Shown here: piece by piece, positions 1-7,366 of the stretch
Layout: each line of letters starts with the position of its first letter
Position numbering within the stretch: the stretch's first letter is position 1
Assembly (NCBI GenBank): GCA_947453155.1
Contig: CANGFE010000020.1
Location: 1-39,615 of the forward strand
From: Beijerinckiaceae bacterium
Lineage (GTDB): Bacteria; Pseudomonadota; Alphaproteobacteria; Rhizobiales; Beijerinckiaceae
Direction: 5' to 3'
Length of the DNA stretch: 39,615 nucleotides
The notes under the pieces: model-generated
The model's input: only the letters and a program-made list of their open reading frames with translations
What the model was told of the DNA's origin: nothing
Database searches by the model: none
Translations under genes and position numbers: made by a program

Positions 1-78
1 AACCCCGATGGCTCCGTGACAGTCCCTGACGCCCTGCGTCCCTATATGGGTGGTCTGGAAAAAATCACGAAGGCCTGA
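1..78 (+). CDS. serS: Seryl-tRNA synthetase, C-terminal end (partial)
   Basis: The window opens inside a reading frame whose last 25 residues end in a stop at 76-78. The residues DGSVTVPDALRPYMGG match the C-terminal signature of bacterial seryl-tRNA synthetase (typically DGSV-VPE-LRPYMGG), the class II enzyme that charges tRNA-Ser. Only the tail is present, so catalytic motifs cannot be checked. The surE start follows 6 bp after the stop, suggesting co-transcription; serS-surE-pcm is a common alphaproteobacterial order. Confidence 0.85.
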   Translation, partial: NPDGSVTVPDALRPYMGGLEKITKA

Positions 79-84
79 TCATTC

Positions 85-846
85 ATGCGCATTCTCATCA
101 CCAATGACGACGGTATTCATGCCGAAGGGCTCGATGTGCTGGAGCGCATCGCGCGGCAATTGAGTGATGAGGTTGTGGTCGTTGCGCCCGAGACCGATCA
201 ATCGGGCGTGGCCCATTCGCTCTCATTGAATGATCCTTTGCGCCTGCGCCATGTTGCGCCCAATCGCTATGCGGTGAAGGGCACGCCGACCGATTGCGTC
301 ATCATGGGCGTGCGCCGCATCATGCGCGATGCGCCGCCCGACATTGTTTTGTCGGGCGTCAATTGCGGACATAATCTTGCAGAAGACGTGACTTATTCCG
401 GCACGATTGCAGCTGCCATGGAAGGCACGTTGCTCGGCGTGCGCTCTTTCGCACTGTCACAAGGCTATCCGCCGGGCCAACGCGATAAGGCGCCTTTTGA
501 TTGCGCAGAAGCGCATGGGGCAGGGATCATTCGTCACCTGTTGGACGAGGCTCTGGATCCGGGCATTCTGGTCAATATCAATTTCCCGAGCTGCCGCCCG
601 GAAGATGTGCAGGGCACGTCTGTCACGGTTCAGGGGCGGCGCGATGCGACTTATCTGGAGCTCGATGAGCGCTTTGATGGGCGCCACAATCCTTATTATT
701 GGATCGGCTTTTCGCGCCAGCGCTCGACGCCGCCGCGCGGTACCGATCTGGCGGCTATTGCAGATAGCCGCATTTCCATCACACCCTTGCGGCTCGATCT
801 GACGGATGAAAATTCCTTGACCAGATTGGCCGCTCGTTTCTCCTGA
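85..846 (+). CDS. surE: 5'/3'-nucleotidase SurE
   Basis: A 253-residue protein of normal SurE length. SurE is a metal-dependent nucleoside monophosphate phosphatase linked to stationary-phase survival. The N-terminal ITNDDG motif supplies the metal ligands D8 and D9; S40 (in TDQSGVAHS) and N93 (in SGVNCGHN) complete the usual D-D-S-N site, so it should be active. The start is the ATG just after the serS stop; no strong ribosome site is visible, which fits translational coupling. The pcm gene follows 22 bp downstream, as in many proteobacteria where surE, pcm and nlpD are neighbours. Confidence 0.96.
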   Translation: MRILITNDDGIHAEGLDVLERIARQLSDEVVVVAPETDQSGVAHSLSLNDPLRLRHVAPNRYAVKGTPTDCVIMGVRRIMRDAPPDIVLSGVNCGHNLAEDVTYSGTIAAAMEGTLLGVRSFALSQGYPPGQRDKAPFDCAEAHGAGIIRHLLDEALDPGILVNINFPSCRPEDVQGTSVTVQGRRDATYLELDERFDGRHNPYYWIGFSRQRSTPPRGTDLAAIADSRISITPLRLDLTDENSLTRLAARFS

Positions 847-868
847 CAAATCGGCTGGGGGGCTGAAA

Positions 869-1561
869 GTGACGGAGGATTTGTTCGAATTTGCGGCGCG
901 CCACGCGGCGCCTGAACCTGCGCCCGTGTCTGATCCGGCGCAGGCAACCATGCAATTCCTGCTGTCGCTGCGTGAGCGCGGCATTGCCAATATTGCCGTG
1001 CTGCGCGCCATGGAAACTTTGCCGCGTGAACAATTCGTCCCCCACCGCCATGCTGATCTCGCCTGGCGTGACATTGCCCTGCCGATTGCCTGCGGCCAGA
1101 CCATGCCAGAGCCTTTTCTCGTCGCACGCATGGTGGAGAGCCTCAATCTCTTGGGCGCGCACCGCGTCTTGGAAGTCGGCACAGGCAATGGCTATTCGAC
1201 CGCCATTCTGGCGCGCATCGCCAAAGAGGTCGTCAGCGTCGAGCGCTTTCACAGTCTGGCCGTCGCCGCCGCCACACGTCTGGCAGGCTTGGGCCTTGCC
1301 AATGCGCAAGTGCTGCACGGGGATGGGCTGAACCTGAGCGAAGAGATCGGCTTGTTTGACCGGATCGTTTTGCAAGGTTCGGTCAAGGAATTACCGCCAG
1401 CGCTTTTGTCGCGTCTTTCTGCGGGCGGGGTCATTATCTATGCGCGTCAGGGGGATGATGGCACAAGCCTCATGCGCCTTGCGCACGAAGCGAGTGGTTT
1501 CCGGACCGAGAAGATCGGCGCCTGCCGTTTGCAGCCCTTGATAACGGGTGTTTTGGCCTGA
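869..1561 (+). CDS. pcm: Protein-L-isoaspartate O-methyltransferase
   Basis: A 230-residue class I SAM methyltransferase that repairs isoaspartyl residues in aged proteins. The SAM-binding motif I is seen as LEVGTGNGYS at residues 101-110, and the family motif GQTMPEP at 76-82 corresponds to GQTISQP in the E. coli enzyme. The start is a GTG with a G-rich stretch (ctgggggg) about 7 bases upstream. It lies between surE and an NlpD-like gene, reproducing the E. coli surE-pcm-nlpD order. Confidence 0.94.
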   Translation: MTEDLFEFAARHAAPEPAPVSDPAQATMQFLLSLRERGIANIAVLRAMETLPREQFVPHRHADLAWRDIALPIACGQTMPEPFLVARMVESLNLLGAHRVLEVGTGNGYSTAILARIAKEVVSVERFHSLAVAAATRLAGLGLANAQVLHGDGLNLSEEIGLFDRIVLQGSVKELPPALLSRLSAGGVIIYARQGDDGTSLMRLAHEASGFRTEKIGACRLQPLITGVLA

Positions 1562-1705
1562 GGCCTACGCAAGTTTCGCGCGAGCTTCATCGAATAATGT
1601 CAAAATTGCGCGTAAACCTTTCAAACAGCGTTCATCGTAAACGCAGTTTTAACTCCGACGGCTCATATTCATAGTTACTGACAACGCATGAGTGTGGGTT
1701 GCGTG

Positions 1706-2713
1706 ATGAGTCGTTTCATTCGTTCTGAGCTTGCCCAGACTGTTTCTCGCCTCGTGCTGGTGGCCTCCGCTGCGGCGCTTCTGGTGGGTTGCTCCTCTGA
1801 TATGAGTCGTTTCAATGGCGAGCCCGATGCGGGTCCTTTCCGCACGTCGCAGCGCTTTGATGGCTCGTCCGCGTCTTCGGGTTTTGCCTCGTCTGCTCCA
1901 CAGCAGGTCGCAGCTGCTCCCGTCTCCTCCGTTCAATCCGCGCCTCTGGCCGCGCCTGTGCAATCCGCACCGCTTGCGCCTGCGCAAAGCTACACGCCGC
2001 CAGCTGCACGCAGCGCCGCCGCTCCGGCTCCTGCGCCGATCCAACAGCCAGCACGCGTTGCTTTGGCTCAGCCCGCACCTGCGGCTAAAGCGGCTCCGGC
2101 CCCAGCACAGAAGGTTGCGCCCGTTGCACCCGCTGCGCCTGTTGCTGCCAAGGCTGAAACCAAAGTTGCCCGCACCGAGCCTGCGCAAAAGGCAGCTCCG
2201 GCTGAACAGCCCGTGCGCACTGCTTCTCTCCAGCAGCCGTCTGCCAAATCTGATGCTGCTCCCGTTGCCGCCGCCGCGCCGAAGGAAGCGCCGGTTGCTG
2301 CGCGCGCTGATGTTGCCCCCACTGTGGCTGCGACCGAAGAGGCAACCCCCGAATTTCGTTGGCCCGCTCGCGGCAAGGTTATTCAGGGGTTCAAGCCCGG
2401 TCAGTCAGAAGGCATTTCCATCGCCGTGCCGGAAGGCACTGCTGTAAAGGCGGCTGAAGGTGGCACAGTGGCCTATTCCGGCAGCGAGCTGAAGGGCTAT
2501 GGCAATCTCGTGCTGATCAAGCACCCGAATGGTTTCGTCTCGGCTTATGCGCATAATGGCGAGCTGATGGTGAAGCGCGGTGAAGTGGTCAAGCGCGGCC
2601 AGACAATTGCGAAATCCGGTCAGTCAGGAAATGTCTCTTCGCCGCAGCTGCAGTTCCAGTTGCGCAAGGGCTCGACGCCAGTTGACCCGACAAATTATCT
2701 CGCGGGTCTCTGA
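1706..2713 (+). CDS. NlpD/DipM-type lipoprotein with degenerate M23 domain
   Basis: A 335-residue protein (an ATG at 1688 would add 6 residues). The N-terminus is a lipoprotein signal with lipobox LVGC, Cys29. Residues 40-210 are an Ala/Pro/Gln low-complexity spacer with no recognisable LysM domain. Residues 216-335 form an M23/LytM fold close to E. coli NlpD (GYGNLVLIKH, SAYAHN). The zinc site is ruined: the usual HxxxD is S234/S238 and HxH is Q314/Q316; only H283 remains. Known degenerate LytM proteins (EnvC, NlpD) activate amidases instead of cutting peptidoglycan, so I infer a divisome-associated amidase activator. Position after pcm supports the NlpD link. Confidence 0.85.
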   Translation: MSRFIRSELAQTVSRLVLVASAAALLVGCSSDMSRFNGEPDAGPFRTSQRFDGSSASSGFASSAPQQVAAAPVSSVQSAPLAAPVQSAPLAPAQSYTPPAARSAAAPAPAPIQQPARVALAQPAPAAKAAPAPAQKVAPVAPAAPVAAKAETKVARTEPAQKAAPAEQPVRTASLQQPSAKSDAAPVAAAAPKEAPVAARADVAPTVAATEEATPEFRWPARGKVIQGFKPGQSEGISIAVPEGTAVKAAEGGTVAYSGSELKGYGNLVLIKHPNGFVSAYAHNGELMVKRGEVVKRGQTIAKSGQSGNVSSPQLQFQLRKGSTPVDPTNYLAGL

Positions 2714-2733
2714 CACGCGACAAGGAAAGCTCG

Positions 2734-2760
2734 CCGGTTTCCGCGAGACACGAAAACCGG
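2734..2760 (+). other. Inverted repeat after the nlpD-like gene
   Basis: CCGGTTT at 2734-2740 pairs with AAACCGG at 2754-2760 around a 13-base loop, 21 bp after the stop codon. It has no T-run and precedes the true terminator, so it may be a 3'-end mRNA structure. Confidence 0.4.
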
Positions 2761-2767
2761 TGCAGTC

Positions 2768-2801
2768 AATGGCGGGCCTTTGGGCCCGCCATTTCTTTTT
2801 T
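2768..2801 (+). terminator. Rho-independent terminator of surE-pcm-nlpD
   Basis: A perfect 11-bp stem (AATGGCGGGCC at 2768-2778 with GGCCCGCCATT at 2783-2793), loop TTTG, followed by a T-rich tail (tcttttttc). It closes the plus-strand operon. Its stem and tail are almost identical to the terminator of the cyn operon at 10432-10461. Confidence 0.88.
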
Positions 2802-2894
2802 CAGCCGTCATTGCGAGCGGAGCGAAGCAAACCAGAGGCAACGCGTGAGGTTCCTAGGTTGCCACGTCGGCCTTCGGCCTCATCGCAACGGCTG
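2802..2894. repeat. Dispersed palindromic repeat, copy 1
   Basis: Imperfect palindrome of about 93 bp beginning CAGCCGTCATTGCGAG and ending CATCGCAACGGCTG, with internal GGTTGCCACGTCGGCC and GGCCTTCGGCC blocks shared with copy 3. It lies between a terminator and the tail of the minus-strand ATPase gene. Same family as 6885-6967, 8214-8315, 8396-8478 and 12768-12857. Confidence 0.8.
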
Positions 2895-2896
2895 GC

Positions 2897-3823
2897 TTAA
2901 GAGAGGCGTTGGCCTAGGCGGCCTGCCAGATCTTGGATGTATTGAAAGGCCGTGCGGCCGGAGCGTGCGCCGCGTGTGGCGGCCCATTCAATGGCTTCCG
3001 CGCGGATCGCTTCATCTGAAGCTTTAAGTTTAAAATGCTTCGCATAACCAAATACCATTTCTAGATATTCGTCCTGCGAGCATTTGTGGAAACCGAGCCA
3101 CAAACCGAAGCGATCGGACAGCGAGACCTTTTCTTCAATCGCTTCACCCGGATTGATTGCGGTCGAGCGTTCATTCTCGATCATGTCGCGCGGCATCAGA
3201 TGGCGGCGGTTCGATGTCGCATAGAAAATGACATTATCGGGTCGCCCTTCAATGCCGCCTTCAAGCGCCGCCTTGAGCGATTTGTAACTTGTGTCATCAC
3301 TGTCGAAGGACAGGTCATCGCAGAAGACGATGAAGTGGAAGGGCGCATCGCGCAGCAGCGCAAGCAGGACGGGCAGGCTGTCGATATCCTCGCGATGGAT
3401 TTCGACGAGCTTGAGCGTGGTCTTGTCGGTCAATCGGTTGGTTTCAGCGTGGACCGCCTTGACGAGCGAGGATTTGCCCATGCCGCGCGCGCCCCACAGC
3501 AGCGCATTATTGGCGGGCAGGCCCTTGGCAAAGCGCAGGGTGTTTTCAGCCAGCAGATCGCGCACCCGGTCGATGCCGCGTAGCAAGCCCAGATCAACCC
3601 GGTTCACTTTCGGCACGGGCGAGAGGCGGGCACGTTCGGCCTGCCAGACGAAAGCATCCGCAGCCTCAAAATCGGCTTGCGAGAGGGCCGGTGGGGCGAG
3701 CCGTTCTAACGCTTCCGCGATGCGGGTCAGCAGGGCAGGGTCGAGGGGCATTTCGGGCTTGGACATGGTTTGGCCGGGGGCTGAGAGAGCAGCTTCCGCT
3801 TTAGCCGATTGGGCGGGGTTCAT
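2897..3823 (-). CDS. DUF815 family AAA-type ATPase
   Basis: A 308-residue P-loop protein of the DUF815 family, whose role is not well established. Walker A is GARGMGKS at residues 111-118 and the Walker B region is FIVFCDDLSFD, followed by a sensor-like FYATSNRRHL. The start is chosen at 3823 because GGAGAGG lies 4 bases before that ATG; an internal ATG at 3766 has no clear ribosome site. The gene is divergent from yajC and its stop codon abuts a palindromic repeat. The protein is cytoplasmic, with no signal peptide or membrane segment. Confidence 0.85.
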   Translation of the reverse strand: MNPAQSAKAEAALSAPGQTMSKPEMPLDPALLTRIAEALERLAPPALSQADFEAADAFVWQAERARLSPVPKVNRVDLGLLRGIDRVRDLLAENTLRFAKGLPANNALLWGARGMGKSSLVKAVHAETNRLTDKTTLKLVEIHREDIDSLPVLLALLRDAPFHFIVFCDDLSFDSDDTSYKSLKAALEGGIEGRPDNVIFYATSNRRHLMPRDMIENERSTAINPGEAIEEKVSLSDRFGLWLGFHKCSQDEYLEMVFGYAKHFKLKASDEAIRAEAIEWAATRGARSGRTAFQYIQDLAGRLGQRLS

Positions 3824-3871
3824 AAAGCCTCTCCGGCCCGATCACGGGGTCGTCAAAGGGCGGTCCAGCCA

Positions 3872-3899
3872 TTGCTTTCATGGGCTGCGCCGCTATAGT
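3872..3899 (+). promoter_or_regulatory. Candidate sigma-70-type promoter for yajC-secDF
   Basis: TTGCTT at 3872-3877 and TATAGT at 3894-3899 are separated by 16 bp, on the intergenic side of the divergent yajC gene. Predicted transcription start near 3906, giving a leader of roughly 55 nt. Confidence 0.5.
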
Positions 3900-3912
3900 C
3901 CGGCACCAAGTT

Positions 3913-3938
3913 GGGGGCGGATTCTGCCCCCCTTTTTT
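3913..3938 (+). terminator. Terminator-like hairpin in the yajC leader
   Basis: GGGGGC (3913-3918) pairs with GCCCCC (3926-3931) around a 7-base loop, followed directly by six T residues (3933-3938). It ends 22 bp before the yajC start. No plus-strand gene lies upstream, so it is not an ordinary operon end; it may be an attenuator, a pause signal or the end of a very short RNA. Confidence 0.6.
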
Positions 3939-3960
3939 CCTCTGCGGAGCCTACAGCCCC

Positions 3961-4296
3961 ATGAATTTCATCTCTCCTGCTTATGCTCAGGCCGCCGGTG
4001 CAGCCCCCTCGGGTTCGGAATTTCTGATGCAGATGGCGCCTTTCGCCATCATCCTCGTCATTATGTATTTCCTGATCCTGCGCCCGCAGCAGAAGCGCGC
4101 CAAGGCGCATCAGGACATGATCACCAATGTCCGTCGCGGCGACACGATTGTCACTTCGGGCGGCATTGTCGGCAAAGTGACCAAGGTCACGGATGAGCCG
4201 GAAATCGAAGTCGAGATCGCGCCGAATGTGCGCGTGCGCATTCTGCGCGCCATGATCTCGGATGTCCGCACCAAGGGCCAGCCGGTTACCGAATAA
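3961..4296 (+). CDS. yajC: Preprotein translocase subunit YajC
   Basis: A 111-residue protein with one membrane segment (about residues 20-40, FAIILVIMYFLILRPQQKRAK), the hallmark of YajC: a single helix ending in LRPQQK and then a basic cytoplasmic domain with RRGDTIVTSGGIVGKV. YajC associates with SecDF at the SecYEG translocon. The start is the ATG of MNFISPAYAQ; an upstream in-frame extension would run through the leader hairpin. secD follows 62 bp downstream. Confidence 0.95.
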   Translation: MNFISPAYAQAAGAAPSGSEFLMQMAPFAIILVIMYFLILRPQQKRAKAHQDMITNVRRGDTIVTSGGIVGKVTKVTDEPEIEVEIAPNVRVRILRAMISDVRTKGQPVTE

Positions 4297-4319
4297 TCGG
4301 CTCTTCCCCGTAACCCAGC

Positions 4320-4340
4320 CGGGCCGCTGTCTGCGGCCCG
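4320..4340 (+). other. Intercistronic hairpin between yajC and secD
   Basis: CGGGCCGC (4320-4327) and GCGGCCCG (4333-4340) form a perfect 8-bp stem with loop TGTCT, 18 bases before the secD start. There is no T-run, so it may mark mRNA processing or affect secD translation. Confidence 0.45.
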
Positions 4341-4358
4341 CTCGACACATGGTTTGAC

Positions 4359-5951
4359 ATGCTCCGTTTCGCCCGCTGGAAGGTCGCATCCATTCTGGCC
4401 ATGACTTTGGTCAGTATTTTTCTGATCGTGCCGAGCTTGCTGCCGGCCGATCTGCGCAGCGCCATGCAAAAAGCTCTGCCGAAATGGGTGCCGACACAGG
4501 CCATCGTGCTGGGTCTCGATTTGCAGGGCGGGGCGCATCTGCTGCTAGAAGTGGATTCGTCCGACGTGTTGCGCTCGCAGGTGAACAATCTGCGCGACGA
4601 TGTGCGTCGCATTTTGCGCGAGGAAAATGCGCGCCTTTCGGGCGGTATCGGTATTCAGGGCCGTACGGTCCAGTTCCGCGTGCCGGAGCAGGCTGACCGC
4701 AACCGTGCTTTGCCGAAATTGCGTGCGCTCGCCAATCCGTCGGGCTCGGCGCTCGGAGTGGTCTCCGCGCCGCCTTATGAAATCAACGAGCAGCCTGATG
4801 GTCTCGTCCAGATCGTCGTCACCGATGCGGGCGTGAACGAGCGCGTGCGTCGCGCCGTCGATCAGACCATTGAAGTTTTGCGCCGCCGCGTTGATGCGCT
4901 GGGCACGACCGAGCCGAATATCCAGCGCCAGGGCGCTGACCGCGTGCTCGTGCAAGTGCCGGGTCTGCAAGACACCAACCGCTTGAAAGAAATTTTGGGC
5001 ACAACGGCCAAGCTCGAATTCCGCATGGTGGCCGATGCGGGCGCCAACCCGGGCGATGTCGATCAGCTGGATCAGACCGATCAGCCGGGAAAAATTCCGG
5101 TCGAAAAGCGCGTGATGGTGGAAGGCGAAGACCTCACCGATGCACAGCCGAGCTTTGACCAGCGTTCGGGCGAGCCGGTCGTCAATTTTCGTTTCAACAT
5201 TCGCGGCGGCCAGCGTTTCGGTGAAGCCACCAGCGCCAATGTCGGTCGCCCCTTCGCCATTGTGCTCGACAATAAAGTCATCTCGGCGCCGCGTATTTTG
5301 AGCCCGATCACCGGTGGTTCGGGCCAGATCTCGGGCCGCTTCACGGTCGAGCAGGCGAATAATCTGTCGATCCTGTTGCGCGCGGGCGCCTTGCCGGCGA
5401 AACTTTCCATCGTGGAAGAGCGCACGGTTGGGCCGGGCTTGGGTCAGGACTCGATTGAAGCAGGCAAACGCGCGGCCTACGTCGCGGGTATTCTCGTCTT
5501 CTGCTACATGCTGATCACTTACGGCGTCTTCGGTATTTTCGCCGATCTGGCGCTCGCCATCCATATCATCATGATCTTTGCCGGCCTTGTGCTGTTGCAA
5601 GCGACGCTGACGCTGCCGGGCATTGCGGGCATTGTGCTCACCATCGGCATGGCGGTGGATTCCAACGTGCTCATCTATGAGCGTATTCGTGAAGAAGCGC
5701 GTGCGGGACGCTCCGTGGTGACGGCGCTGGATGCAGGCTTCAACCGAGCTTTCGCCACGATCATTGACTCGCAATCGACCATGTTTGTCGCTGCGGTCAT
5801 TCTCTACTTCTTGGGCTCAGGCCCGGTGCGTGGCTTTGCCGTGTCGCTGGGTCTTGGCATTCTCACCACTGTCGTGACTGCTGTGACCATGACGCGCATG
5901 ATGATTGCGCTCTGGTATCGCTTCGGCCGTCCGCAGAAACTGCCGATTTGA
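4359..5951 (+). CDS. secD: Protein translocase subunit SecD
   Basis: A 530-residue SecD, the larger half of the proton-driven SecDF accessory complex that helps pull proteins across the inner membrane. Visible features are an N-terminal membrane helix (SILAMTLVSIFLIVPSLL), the conserved GLDLQGGAHLLLEV segment, a large periplasmic domain to about residue 350, and five C-terminal helices with GIAGIVLTIGMAVDSNVLIY followed by ERIREE. The length is typical of alphaproteobacterial separate SecD. secF starts 16 bp after its stop. Confidence 0.97.
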   Translation: MLRFARWKVASILAMTLVSIFLIVPSLLPADLRSAMQKALPKWVPTQAIVLGLDLQGGAHLLLEVDSSDVLRSQVNNLRDDVRRILREENARLSGGIGIQGRTVQFRVPEQADRNRALPKLRALANPSGSALGVVSAPPYEINEQPDGLVQIVVTDAGVNERVRRAVDQTIEVLRRRVDALGTTEPNIQRQGADRVLVQVPGLQDTNRLKEILGTTAKLEFRMVADAGANPGDVDQLDQTDQPGKIPVEKRVMVEGEDLTDAQPSFDQRSGEPVVNFRFNIRGGQRFGEATSANVGRPFAIVLDNKVISAPRILSPITGGSGQISGRFTVEQANNLSILLRAGALPAKLSIVEERTVGPGLGQDSIEAGKRAAYVAGILVFCYMLITYGVFGIFADLALAIHIIMIFAGLVLLQATLTLPGIAGIVLTIGMAVDSNVLIYERIREEARAGRSVVTALDAGFNRAFATIIDSQSTMFVAAVILYFLGSGPVRGFAVSLGLGILTTVVTAVTMTRMMIALWYRFGRPQKLPI

Positions 5952-5967
5952 TGGGGCACGCACAATC

Positions 5968-6876
5968 ATGAGAACGTTCCGTCTCGCCCCTGACAATATG
6001 ACCTTCGGCTTCATGCGGTTGCGCCGCGTGAGCTATCCATTCTCGGCGCTCATGTCGATCATCTCCGTGCTGATGTTCCTCGCATGGGGCCTTAATTTCG
6101 GCATCGACTTTGCCGGTGGCACTTTGCTTGAAGTGCGTGCCAAGTCTGGCACTGCTGACCTCACTCAATTGCGCGGTCTGGGTGATCGCTTTGCTCTGGG
6201 CGAAGTCGAAGTGCAGGCTTTTGGCGGCAATGCCGATGCCACCGTGCGCATTCGTTTGCAGCCGGGCGGCGATGCGGCCCAGCAGGCCGCGGTCGAGCGC
6301 GTGCGCGAGGCCATCAATACCGATTATGAATTCCGCCGCATTGAAGTGGTCGGCCCGCGCGTGTCGGGTGAACTCGTCCAATCAGGCACGCTTGGCGTCG
6401 TGTTGTCGATTGTCTCCGTGCTGATCTATCTCTGGTTCCGCTATGAATGGCAGCTGGCTGTCGCCGCAGTTATCGCGACCATGCATGACCTTTTGCTGAC
6501 TGTCGGCTTCTTTGCTGTGACGCGGCTGGAATTCAACATCACCTCGATTGCCGCGATTCTGACCATTGTCGGCCTGTCGCTGAATGAAACGGTCGTTGTG
6601 CTCGACCGTATTCGCGAGATGATGAAAAAATATAAGAAGCTGCCGATCCCGGAGATGATCGATCTGTCGATCAATGCGGTTTTGTCGCGCACGATCATGA
6701 CATCCACGACGACGACGCTGGCTTTGCTCGCGCTGGTGGCGTTTGGCGGCCATGTCATCCAGTCCTTCTCTCTCGCCATGATGTTTGGCGTGATTGTCGC
6801 GACTTATTCCTCGATCTTCATCTGCTCGCCGATCCTGATTTATCTGGGCGTGCGTGATGCGACGGATAAGGGGTGA
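5968..6876 (+). CDS. secF: Protein translocase subunit SecF
   Basis: A 302-residue SecF, partner of SecD. It has an N-terminal membrane helix, the SecF motif GIDFAGGTLLEV, a periplasmic domain, and a C-terminal helix bundle with ILTIVGLSLNETVVVLDRIRE and TMHDLLLTVGFF. The start is the ATG of MRTFRLAPDN; a longer reading frame would overlap the secD end. A palindromic repeat begins 8 bp after the stop, before the NDUFAF3-like gene. Confidence 0.97.
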   Translation: MRTFRLAPDNMTFGFMRLRRVSYPFSALMSIISVLMFLAWGLNFGIDFAGGTLLEVRAKSGTADLTQLRGLGDRFALGEVEVQAFGGNADATVRIRLQPGGDAAQQAAVERVREAINTDYEFRRIEVVGPRVSGELVQSGTLGVVLSIVSVLIYLWFRYEWQLAVAAVIATMHDLLLTVGFFAVTRLEFNITSIAAILTIVGLSLNETVVVLDRIREMMKKYKKLPIPEMIDLSINAVLSRTIMTSTTTTLALLALVAFGGHVIQSFSLAMMFGVIVATYSSIFICSPILIYLGVRDATDKG

Positions 6877-6884
6877 TTGTCTGA

Positions 6885-6967
6885 CGTCGTTGCGAGCGTA
6901 AGCGTAGCAATTCAGACAAGCCACATGTGATGCCTCTGGTTTGCTTCGCCTTCGGCTCGCAATGACG
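6885..6967. repeat. Dispersed palindromic repeat, copy 2
   Basis: 83-bp imperfect palindrome with ends CGTCGTTGCGAG (6885-6896) and CTCGCAATGACG (6956-6967). It separates secF from the Mth938-domain gene and contains an in-frame ATG (6962) that could be mistaken for that gene's start. Confidence 0.85.
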
Positions 6968-6982
6968 GTGAGAGTGCGCACC

Positions 6983-7366
6983 ATGCCGCAAAAATACGAT
7001 GCCTTTGTTCCCGGTAGCCATGAGATAGAAGGCTTTGGCGCGGGTGGCTTTCGCTTTGCGGATATGTCGCATCGTGGCTCTATCCTCGTCTTGCCGTCTG
7101 GCATTTCCGCTTGGGATGTCACCACGCCTACGCAGATCACGCCGCAATCTTTGCAGCCTGTTCTGGATGAGCCCAGAGGCACGATTGAATTGCTGCTTAT
7201 TGGAACGGGTGAGTTTCTCTTGCCCATCCGGCAAGATGTGCGCGCAGCTTTGAAAGAGGCCGGCATTGGCGTTGATCCGATGGCCACCGCTCATGCCATT
7301 GCCACTTACAATATTCTCGTGACCGAGAAGCGCCGTGTCGCGGCAGCCCTTCTGGCTGTGTCATGA
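6983..7366 (+). CDS. Mth938 domain (DUF498, NDUFAF3-like) protein
   Basis: A 127-residue single-domain protein of the Mth938/DUF498 family, which includes the mitochondrial complex I assembly factor NDUFAF3. The motif LLIGTGEFLLPI is the characteristic GTG segment, followed by LKEAGIGVDPMATAHAIATYN and NILVTEKRRVAAALL. The start at 6983 is preceded by GGTGAGAG with 8-base spacing; an ATG at 6962 and a TTG at 6941 lie inside the palindromic repeat and are unlikely. The gene overlaps the next one by ATGA, so the two are translationally coupled. A soluble, cytoplasmic protein; its role in bacterial respiratory complex I is an inference. Confidence 0.88.
   Translation: MPQKYDAFVPGSHEIEGFGAGGFRFADMSHRGSILVLPSGISAWDVTTPTQITPQSLQPVLDEPRGTIELLLIGTGEFLLPIRQDVRAALKEAGIGVDPMATAHAIATYNILVTEKRRVAAALLAVS

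Noticed and set aside
1620-1687. Possible CtrA site (TTAA-N7-TTAA type) upstream of the nlpD-like gene
   Set aside because: GTAA and TTTTAAC are present but the spacing and the first half do not fit the consensus well enough to claim.
2802-2894. Palindromic repeats as CRISPR or as terminators
   Set aside because: The copies are kilobases apart without regular spacers, so they are not a CRISPR array, and none has a T-run, so they are not intrinsic terminators.
4545-5774. A 409-codon minus-strand open frame opposite secD
   Set aside because: Fully antisense to secD, composition typical of a shadow frame, no motif.
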